From the NCBI RefSeq assembly GCF_910592395.1, contig NC_088315.1:12590501-12654500 (forward strand): a stretch of DNA of 64,000 nt, given 5' to 3'. Under the pieces are notes generated by a model. The model saw only the letters and a program-made list of their open reading frames with translations. It was not told the origin of the DNA and did no database searches. The DNA is from Lineus longissimus (taxonomy: Eukaryota; Nemertea; Pilidiophora; Heteronemertea; Lineidae). This document shows, piece by piece, positions 55,935 through 64,000 of the stretch (positions within the stretch are counted from its first letter, which is position 1; every line of letters starts with the position of its first letter). The position numbers were made by a program, and so were the translations under genes.

Positions 55935-56346
55935 TAAGGAGCATCATAGCCTAGTGGTTTACACTGCTGGCCACCACGCAATAGCGCCCGGGTTCGATTC
56001 TGGGGAGAACCCAGGATCATATGTCTGGATGAACCGGCATGGCTTTCAAGGAACTAAAATTCCTGGCTCTTCACAGTCCTTCGTCGAATGAGACTCAAAA
56101 CTGAGGTTCCTTGTACCTGGTGTCTATGCCAGGGCAAGCTAAGACCCCCACCAAGTGAGAAACGTGAGTAGCTTGCGTGGACTCTATCTCTCTCGCCAAA
56201 GTCGGACCACTAGGCCAATAAACCCAATTGGCGCCTAACCGTAGTGGCACGCAGGATATGCTCATCCCGCCTTGGAGGAGAATTACTCCTAGGAGAATGA
56301 CCCCTCCAAGTGTAGAGCGAACGCTGAAGAAGAAGAAGAAGAAGAA
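55935..56346 (+). mobile_element. tRNA-derived SINE with target duplication
   Basis: An A-box (TAGCCTAGTGG, 55,947-55,957) and B-box (GGTTCGATTC, 55,991-56,000) lie at tRNA-like spacing in the first 70 bp. About 300 bp of tRNA-unrelated body follows, then a (GAA)n tail at 56,324-56,346. GAGATTAT flanks both ends (55,927-55,934 and 56,347-56,354). It has no CCA-stem pairing needed for a functional tRNA. The LINE that mobilised it is not identifiable. Confidence 0.88.
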
Positions 56347-56354
56347 GAGATTAT

Positions 56355-56735
56355 CACTATTTCTGTTTATAACAGCGTAATACACTCATCGCTTGTAAAA
56401 TTGAACCTTATCATGCCATGATAAATTTAGGAGAGCAACTTCTCAGCTCCGATTTTCGACAAGTGAGGCATCATTGGTAAAGTATCGACGAGTACTATCA
56501 CTTATCTCCCTTAAAAGTTTTATAGGGGGCGTCACTGTCGAAAATACTGGCATAAACGTGTAAAACCTTTTTTTCTCTATCTCAACTAATGAAATATCAT
56601 TGGAAAGCACGCGTCGAGGACAATTCATTTCTAAACCGAAATGGTTATAGGGGGCGCCACTTACGAAATAATAACTCATTGGGGCTCAACAAATAATATT
56701 CAATTTATTAACCAGGTTGTTTTTTCCCAAAAAAT
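56355..56735. repeat. Two diverged ~130-bp units
   Basis: Two blocks containing ATCATTGG...TATAGGGGGCG(T/C)CACT recur around 56,470-56,560 and 56,590-56,665. No coding content. Confidence 0.45.
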
Positions 56736-56739
56736 CCTG

Positions 56740-57600
56740 GTTCTTAGTTTACCAAAATGGCGGGGCGGCATCCACATTTTTCGTTTCCGCAGGATAACTT
56801 GAGAACAGCATTTCACATTGATTTCATCTCTTTTTGGTTTATTTGTTTGGGAAAGGGAAGGTTTCACTCTGATATTCAACGCAATGCAATTCTTGGTTTT
56901 TCCACTAGGGGGTCGTCAACATTTTGGATTTCCCCACGGTAATTGGAGGACAGCTTTTGCGTTTAATTCAATATTTTGTGGGAATGTTGGGGGGGTCGTA
57001 GGGGGAGGTTCCTTCCGATAATTGGTGTGATACGATTCTCGGTTTTGTCTCTAGGAGGCCATCAACATTGCTGCAAAAATTTTCGTTTCCGCAAGATAAC
57101 TTGAGAGCGGCTTTTCCTATTGATTTCATCTCTTGGGGGTTTCTTGGTGTGGGTAATGGGAAGATTCCATTCGATATTTGGCGTGATGCAATTTTGGGTT
57201 TTGCCACTAGACTGCCGTCAGCATTTTCGGTTCCCGCAAGATAACTGGAGAACGGCTTTCGCGATTGATTTTATTTTTTGTGGGAATGTGGGAATGTAGG
57301 GTTGGTGTAGGGGTAGGTTCCTTTCGATAGCGGGTGCGATGAGATTCTTCGTTTTGCCACTAGGGGGCCATCAACATTTTTCATAAAAATTAATAATCAA
57401 GATAACTTGAGGACGGCTTTTTAGATTTATTTTATTTTTTGTGGAAATGTTGGGGTGGTATAAGGGAAGGTTCCTTTCGATAGTGGGTGCGATGCAATTC
57501 CTGGTTTGTCACTAGGGGGCTATAATCACTTTTCATATAATTTTCGTTTCAGCAGGATGACTTGTGAACAGCTCTTCCAATTCATTTCATATGTTGGTGT
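56740..57600. repeat. Tandem array of ~150-bp units
   Basis: About five to six units with TTTTCGTTTCCGCAAGATAA, CTTGAGAACGGC, TTGATTTCATCTC, GGGAATGTTGGGG, GGTTCCTTTCGATA and TTTTGCCACTAGGGGGCCAT. The order of blocks is the same as in the 6.9-kb and 47.4-kb arrays, though the sequences are well diverged. Confidence 0.85.
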
Positions 57601-58229
57601 TTGAATGGCTGAGCCTTAGGACAACAGTACACTTCAAACCCAGGACCACCAGACCACCATTCCGTGTCTCAGCCACATGGCTACTGTGACTAAATATCAT
57701 ACTTCTTCACATTTATTTTTTGGTTTGGTATGGATAGAGTGAAACAACCGCGCATCAGTGCATTGGTCAGTCTGTCCAACCTTCAGCACATTACCTTCAT
57801 CCTGAAAATCACTGCCGGCCCACAACTTGTTTAGTGAGACCGATGTGGGCAAGTTATTTTCAGTTAACAGGAGTGTGATTCATTTGCTCTGATATGTCAC
57901 TTTCATTTTCCATAATCGTGTCTCCAGAATTCGACATTCTCACTTCTGTCATACTGATTATCATTATTTTCACGATATTTATAGACGGCAGCTACATTGT
58001 ATTAAATAGTGAGTATCAGTATTAAGTTTGGGCTCATCAACAGTGCATTCTAATATAATTCTCGAAAATAGGTTTCTCTTTTTGAAACATTATTGGTATC
58101 ACCTTATCATTTTCAATATTTGCATGTTCCGCTTGGTACTCAACAAAAACTTCATGTACAAAAAAGAAAAGTACATCTCCAGTAATAAGGATACTTTGCT
58201 ACAACACATAGATTTCACCGATGACTGAT
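57601..58229. other. Sequence before Helitron coding remnant
   Basis: No recognisable coding or repeat features; the Helitron 5' end should lie here but I cannot fix it. Confidence 0.4.
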
Positions 58230-59980
58230 GACATGCATTAGAAGTTGCTCCAGGTGAAAAGAATCATCCTGTCAGCCTTTATCTTGACAGATTTGCAGAG
58301 GAAAAATCCTTCCCTGTCCTATTTTCTGGAGAGAAACGCCCTGACAGTAAACAGGGCACAATTCCTGTAAAATATAGTACAATTTGCAAGGCTGAAATAC
58401 GAAATGTTGACCACCGTTTCTCAACATCTGTACCTAACATCTTCTTTAAACAAACTTAAAAAAAACAAACCCTAGATGTGCGAGATGTTGCCTTCGCTGC
58501 ACTGAGAAAAACAAAAACAGGGAAATTTACTGCAGAAAAGGTGAAATCTGCAGACCATCTCAAAGACATTGTAGATCTTGATGAAGGCTACACCATTCTA
58601 AAACCATTCGTTCTTCTCACCATATTTTCAAGCCAAACAAAAATAACTTTTCGGCATGTTAGGTCAACTGGGACTTCCTGCCTTTTTCGGCAACTTTTTG
58701 GCAGCAGAAACTTGATGGACAGACTTACTACAGCTACCTGCAAAGAAATAATCTCAACAGGATATGACCTTTCCAGAAATTGAAGATTTAAATTGGATGC
58801 AAAGATTATTCAGAAGTTTCCACTACCGAACTCAGTTGTTCCTTTACAACATCCTATGATCATTAGTCTCCCCATTTGGTTCTGTTGAGACGTGGAATAC
58901 CCGAGTGGAATACCAACAAAGAGGATACCCTATCTCCGTTGCTTATTCTGGATAGCAAAGGCACTAGTTTATGGACCATCATCAGAAAAATATATCATTG
59001 CCTTCATTAATGTTCATATTTCATGTACTTCTGATGTTCCAGAGCAATACAAACAATTCATCCAGCTACAGATTCAAAAACATACCAAGACTTGTTGAGA
59101 CCAGAACGACTCCGCTGTTTTGGCTTTCTTGTTCCACCAATGCCAACCACCGTTATTCTTGAGCCTCTTGATGAAGACATTCTGAAGGACACCAAAAAAC
59201 TTGCGAAACGAAATTAAGACAAAATCAAACACATCCTCAATTCCATGCCTGAAGATGAAGATTCTACGTTAGATGACTTCTTAAAGAAATCCAACATGAC
59301 CTACGATGAATACATTTGGCCATCTGATCATCATTAAAAAGAAAGCAAGTATTCCTGAAACGATGAGTTATTGATTGACACGTCAATGCCTACAACCTAG
59401 AACTGATGAAAATTTGGCAGGCCTCAGACTTGCAGTTTGTTCTTGATCCGTATACCGTGTATGTGTATATTGCCAGTTACATGATGAAGTCCCAAAGAGT
59501 TATGAGCCTCCTCCTTCAAGAAGCAGCCAAAGAGGCCAAAGAGGGAAATGCATTGTTACAAGATAAATTACGATCTATGGCCAACAAATTCCTGATAGCT
59601 GTGAGGTGTCTTAACAAGAAGCAATCTACCTCCTTCTTCAACTTCCTGACTCAAAGCTCAAGCGATGCGATATTCATCAATACATCACCACCAGAAAACA
59701 GACCACTGAGTCAGATTCAAAACCTTCCTGCTTTTCAACAAAAGTCACCTGCAATAGTTTATTGGATATGTATTCTGATCGACCAAAGCAACTAGGCAAC
59801 CATGGCTGAGTTTGCTGCATATTTCGACAGACGTCAAAAGAAGAAGAAGAAGACAGCAAAAGTAACAGAAGATTCATTCGACATGATTGACAACAATGTT
59901 GAAACGATAACTCCAGGCAATGCCGTGCACCTCACCCTACGAAATGGCGATTGACTTGTTCGCAGTAATTTCCTAAAGAT
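58230..59980 (+). pseudogene. Helitron Rep (HUH nuclease) region, degenerate
   Basis: Across shifting frames one reads APGEKNHPVSLYLD and FAEEKSFPVLFSGEKRPDSK (58,240-58,340), LGLPAFFGNFLAAET (58,660-58,710), VEYQQRG followed after a shift by LRCLFWIAKA (58,905-58,970), a 129-codon frame 59,406-59,795 (WQASDLQFVLDPYTVYVYIA, RSMANKFLIAVRCLN, FINTSPPENRPLS), and YYREHLVLFQPW (60,027-60,062). In active Rep proteins the RG segment is followed by a His-hydrophobic-His pair that binds the metal; here the corresponding codons read Tyr (TAT) and Arg (CGT). Rep would nick and join single strands in rolling-circle transposition; this copy cannot. Confidence 0.87.
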
Positions 59981-60229
59981 CATTCGATATGTCCACTTCA
60001 ATGTAAATAAAGATCCAGAGCTATACTATCGTGAACATCTTGTTCTGTTTCAACCTTGGGCATGATGAAAATACCATCATGGAAAGATTGTCTTCTCTTG
60101 AGGATCAGTACAATCATGAGGATCAGTACAATCAAAACATGGAGTCGATAAATCAAGTTAGACAGGGTTACACATCTTGACAAGGCAATAAAGCAGCTGG
60201 ATGAGGACACTCTTCGTAAAATACAGACA

Positions 60230-61690
60230 AAATTGTTCCCTCAGTACGACAAACAGAGGATGAAGCCAGTGATGCCAAAGAATGCTACTCTTCTGTTCTT
60301 CAACCTCCAAGTGAGAAATCATCACAGAATGATGTCGGACTCGATATGGGTTGTTCATGTAATGGACAAGAGGTCATTATTCACAGTCGATTATCGGACA
60401 TTGATTACCTTCACCAACTTCGTTCACCCAATGAAGAGCAGAAGGAGTTCCTATACTATGTACTTCATAAAGCTAAAACATTATCACAACCATATTATAC
60501 CATATTAGCAGCCAATCCTGATGAGATGAAAATTGCAACAGGAGCCCCAACCGGAAAAGCAGCTTTTCATGTCAAGGGAAACACCCTCAACTCACTCTTT
60601 CAAATTCCTGCTAATCATGCCCTTGTAACGTACAGCCCACTAGATCAAAGCACACTGAACACAATAAGATTTTGATTATTGATTACGTCTCTATGATTGG
60701 AACTGCGATGTTCAATACTATTCACAATAGACTTCAACAAATCTTCGGAAGTAGTGAACCATTTGCAAAAATCAGTTTGATACTGTTTCAACTTCATCCT
60801 GTTCTTGACAGTTGGATATTCCTCAACAACAGGAAGAAATCAGGACCAATTCAGCCAAATAATTGGCAAGACCTTGTTGAGCTATTTGAACTTAGGACGG
60901 TCATGAGGCAAAAAGAAGATGCTGCATTTGCACACACAGTTAATCGATTGAGAGAAGGGGAACACACCAAGGAAGACTTGTTATTGCTTTCACAGACAAA
61001 AGTTCAGAAGAGCCAAATGCCTTCCTTGCTAGATCATCTCCACCTCTTCAGTACAAATTAGCTTCTCGATAATAATAATGCCACCTCACTATCACATATT
61101 TCTGCATCAGGCACTACCTCACCCTCTGTTGATTACACCATTTGAGAAGTTCCCGGAAATGCCCGAAAAAAAGGTTTTAATGTTGGCAAAGAAATTGCCT
61201 GCTCAAAAAAACTCAAAACCTCAACAGAACTTCCTTTGAAGGTGTCTGCCACGTATTATGATGATACAAAATGTGGATACAGCAGATGGGTTGACAAATG
61301 GAGCTACCTGCACACTTATGCAAATTGATACAAATGAAGATGAACCCCATTTACTGTGGGTTACTTTCCCAGAAGAAGCTATTGGCAAAGCAACACGTCT
61401 CAAAAATAAACACCTGTACAAGAATGACAGCAACCCATCTTGGAAACCAGGTTTTCAGCTTGGCAAACTGTTCCAAGTTGGTAAATACAAGCAATTACAA
61501 TTCACAAATCCCAAGGAATTTCTCTACAAAATGCTGTCATATCTTTCAGTTGAAAGATTCAAGCACACATGGTTTATGTTGCTCTCAGCAGACTAACCTC
61601 TGTTCAAGGCTTGTATCTCCTTAATTTCCCAATATCAAAAATCAAGGTAGATGAGAGAGTAGCAACAGAGATGAGAAGGTTACATCAAGA
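60230..61690 (+). pseudogene. Helitron PIF1-like helicase region, degenerate
   Basis: Visible pieces are EQKEFLYYVLHKAKTLSQPY (60,439-60,498), GAPTGKAAFHVKGNTLNSLF (60,541-60,600), a Walker-B-like LIIDYVSMIG (60,671-60,700; Tyr where Glu is usual), FQLHPVLDSWIFLNN, FELRTVMRQKEDAAFAH, NVDTADGLTNGATC (61,270-61,311) and a HKSQG-like stretch at 61,503-61,520. The Walker A segment that should precede APTGKAA is absent, apparently deleted, and a second deletion removes the GD before FQLHPV. Confidence 0.87.
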
Positions 61691-61719
61691 GAGAAAAGAA
61701 TCAATCAACAATCAGCTCC

Positions 61720-62359
61720 CACAAAATTAAGGCAAATTGCTGATTCTTTGACATAATGCACAATCTCTTCATAAACAAATTGACAATATCAAATGTGACT
61801 AAAGGATCAAGAAAGGAGACATAGTCATTGTCCAGGAGACAAGGGCTAAACCCTCTGATTCCATACAGCATTACATGATTGATGGATTTGAAAACCCTAT
61901 TCCTGTCCACCACAAGACCAGTTACCAACAGCAACCTCACTGTGGCATATTACCCCCAGGTAAACATTGCCTTCTTGCAGCCAATCGTTCACAGTGACAT
62001 AGAGGGACTTGATGATCACTAATGGTGAAAGAAACATCCAGGTCACCACCATCTATGCTCACTCACCAGGAAATACCTCCACTATCACACAAACACTGCA
62101 ATCTTCGAATTCAAAAATGCCAACTAACTCCACAACAGTTATTCTTGGTGATTTTAATATCAATCACTTCGGCACGAAGGCAGCACAGCCTTTACATGAA
62201 TTCATGAAACTGCAGTTCAATGCCATCTCCACAGTACTTGAGGAAACCAAGGATCATCATTCTGGCTTGGACCATATATACACAACAGTTGCACAACATC
62301 ATTCAAGTGTCCTTGAAACATATTTGAGTGACCACAAAATAGTTCAGATACAGATATAA
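61720..62359 (+). pseudogene. Endonuclease (EEP) domain of the Helentron
   Basis: HNAQSLHKQIDNIKCD and GDIVIVQETRAKPSD are readable at 61,753-61,853, and the 116-codon frame 62,009-62,359 gives VTTIYAHSPGN, TVILGDFNINHFG, HHSGLDHIYT and a terminal SDHKIVQIQI. QE, GDFN and SDH are the catalytic motifs of AP-endonuclease-like domains shared with LINEs. The last third is intact; the first part has stops. Confidence 0.87.
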
Positions 62360-63025
62360 ATCCAAATTGAAGGTCTGTAAATCTGTAGTCTTTCTGGTTG
62401 GCTCAGCGTCGTCGTTTGCAGTTGCGTCCTCGTTGGTCTGGGCAAGTATCGTTTCCCGCCAGTTTTCATCTCTCAGTGCCGCCTCCAAACAGTCAGTTGG
62501 TGCATGCTCTACGACAGAATTGGCAAGTTTGAAGTGGCTTGAGTCTCGGTAGATCTCTCTGCCGTCCGACGTGCGTCTGGCCGCGATACTCAAACCAATG
62601 CGGAATATAACATAGAATGATGGTTCATATGCTGTTGACTGCTTGTTTTGTTTTTGCTGCTTGAGAAGCACATAGTCTCCGACAATGAAACTATGCGGTT
62701 TGGTATAGCAATCTACTGTATATTGTTGGATCTTCTTCTCGTAGATGGCATCGTTGGCGTCAATAGCGACATCTTGGTCGGTTCTCTCCGTGTTGGCATC
62801 AATGTGGTCGAGCTTCGTGCGGACTGTGCGGTTCATCATGGCTTCGTATGGCGCGATCTGTGTAGCTGGATGAGTGGTCAATCTGTAAGCCGTTAGCATG
62901 TTTTGTAGGCTCTTGTCCGCCTCGTGCTTGTCATGATGATTCAAGTGCGATATCTGCTCTGTTTTGTTCATCATTTTCATGAAACTTTTAGCCTCTCCGT
63001 TAGCTCTGGCATGACGTGGCGTCAC
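62303..63025 (-). pseudogene. Ty3/Gypsy integrase C-terminal half
   Basis: A 240-codon minus-strand frame begins TPRHARANGEAKSFMKMMNK (the integrase Glu lies in NGEAKSF), continues through MLTAYRLTTHPATQIAPYEA and has DYVLLKQQKQNKQSTAYEPS followed by SDGREIYRDSSHFKLAN, a GPY/F-like module as in Mag-type Gypsy elements. It continues the domain of the next feature but in a different frame. The stop at 62,303 lies beyond the apparent junction with the Helentron (around 62,360), so the tail of the protein is foreign sequence. Confidence 0.88.
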
Positions 63026-64000
63026 AGGATGATGCTCGAACCCTTCTTCGTTGTCGAATGTGGCAAACTTGCCTGAGTTGAAGGGTGGCCCGTTGTCTGA
63101 ATCAAGCCGGCGGGGCGTCCCTGGGTGGCAAACATTTTCTTCATCTTACACGCTGTTGGTTTGCAGGCAGTCGATGGAACTCGTTCAACCTCTGGGTACC
63201 GGGCACGCTTGTCGATCGCAACTAGGTTGTAATGGCCGTCGGGGTACAGTCCTCCGAAATGTACTGCAATGTTCTCCCATGGTCGTTTGGGTATCTCTGT
63301 CATCTTTGTTGGCTCCTTTCTCTGGGCTTTTGTTGTCACCTGGCAATCGAAGCATCTGCCAACAATCTGGTCGATCAGGTCGTTCATGGTTGGAAACCAG
63401 TAGTGTATTCTTAGCATCCGCTTCGTCTTGGTGGTTCCCAGGTGTCCCATCTTATGCGCTGCCAAGACCGTTTTTCGCTGGAGCTTGGTAGGTAGGACGA
63501 TCTGCTTGTCCCTGCAGATAACCTCCTCTGCGACGTTTAGCTCGCTCCAGACTGCGTAGTAGGGTTGGATCTCTGGATGTCGTCTATATCGTTCCCATTT
63601 ATCAGTATGGATGATGTCTTGTTGCTTCTGCATTAGCACGTCGTTCTTGGTTTCTTCTTTGATACGGTCTAGGACGATAGCATGCTCGGCAATCATGGTG
63701 TGTCTGACTATCTTCTCAGTGTTGTCGTTCCCGCTAGATGGCAGTGGATGTCGCGATAGGAAGTCTAGAGGATCCGCTTCATCCTTTACCGGTTCGTATA
63801 CGACTTCATAATCAGCGTCTTGCATTCCCATTACCCACCTCTCGATGCACAGTGGCGGTTTTGCAAAGCCGCCATCCTCACATATCTGCATCATGCCTAG
63901 CTTGGACAGGGTTGATCTGCTATGGAGCGGTGGTGACCTCATCCTTCCTTTCAGGACGATGAACGTATCTTGTACCCCACAGGTAGCGTTCTGGATGGTG
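63022..64000 (-). pseudogene. Ty3/Gypsy RNase H end and integrase N-terminal half (runs off window)
   Basis: Minus strand, entering from beyond 64,000. DADYEVVYEPVKDEADPLDF then LSRHPL is the end of RNase H. Next come the integrase H-H-C-C zinc site (HKMGHLGTTKTKRMLRIHYW; GRCFDCQ), then NIAVHFGGLYPDGHYNLVAI, where the first catalytic Asp is replaced by His. The frame is lost around 63,105-63,118, within a C-rich stretch, just before the second-Asp region (which is readable in another frame). RT, protease, gag and LTRs are outside the window. Confidence 0.88.

Larger units (their letters stand above)
58230..62360 (+). mobile_element. Decayed Helentron-type Helitron
   Basis: In order on the plus strand are Helitron-like N-terminal and Rep sequence, PIF1-like helicase and an endonuclease/exonuclease/phosphatase domain. 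A C-terminal endonuclease distinguishes Helentron/Helitron2-type elements from canonical Helitrons. The series is broken by many stops and frameshifts and by internal deletions. Terminal hairpins and exact ends are not identified, and the 3' side runs directly into a Gypsy fragment on the opposite strand. Confidence 0.87.

Noticed and set aside
55935-56010. A tRNA gene
   Set aside because: A and B boxes are present, but the acceptor stem does not pair, there is a long body and GAA tail, and a target duplication flanks it; a SINE explains all of this.

Overview
The window looks like repeat-rich genomic DNA from an invertebrate metazoan, probably marine and possibly a deuterostome such as an echinoderm, hemichordate or amphioxus; I cannot place it further. 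The only host gene I can support is a plus-strand gamma-glutamyltransferase (GGT) gene. Three of its internal coding exons lie at 2181-2330, 14297-14427 and 16567-16751. All three have AG/GT junctions and compatible phases, and the last carries the catalytic Thr. Upstream exons lie before the window, and I could not find the exon that should follow 16751. The 2.3-14.3 kb stretch is one intron packed with repeats.

Layout. 0.4-1.65 kb: two TTAA-flanked, piggyBac-like MITEs. 2.7-6.8 kb: two head-to-head copies of a GGCTCACC-type repeat whose internal units carry AGGTCA direct repeats. 6.9-8.4 kb: a ~146-bp tandem array. 12.2-12.6 kb: a MITE with an 8-bp target duplication. 17.0-17.4 kb: another MITE. 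18.2-19.4 kb: a decayed BEL/Pao pol fragment on the minus strand. 20.2-21.4 kb: a third GGCTCACC-family copy.

22,536-45,639 is best explained as a single 23.1-kb foldback element. It has GGGTCTGTGAAG... termini, long arms built of a ~162-bp minisatellite, and a 9-bp target duplication (AACTTTATC). It is loaded with nested insertions: a BEL/Pao retrotransposon with 300-bp LTRs that look identical (23,228-29,812) in the left arm; an inner 2.4-kb foldback near the centre; and, in the right arm, a composite element with 443-bp terminal direct repeats plus two near-identical 4.2-kb TTAA-type DNA elements in opposite orientation (36,607-40,840 and 41,044-45,261). Each 4.2-kb element carries an apparent three-exon gene for a Cys/His-rich protein. 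Target duplications and uninterrupted sister copies give an order for the insertions.

45.6-58 kb holds another ~145-bp array, a 1.74-kb TIR element (9-bp target duplication) enclosing a LINE 3' fragment, a GGCTCACC-family fragment, an L2/CR1-like LINE 3' end, a tRNA-derived SINE with target duplication, and a third ~150-bp array. 58.2-62.36 kb is a decayed Helentron-type Helitron (Rep, PIF1-like helicase, endonuclease). 62.3-64.0 kb is a Ty3/Gypsy pol fragment on the minus strand, running off the window edge.

Apart from GGT, the coding capacity is transposable-element derived, and most of those frames are broken.
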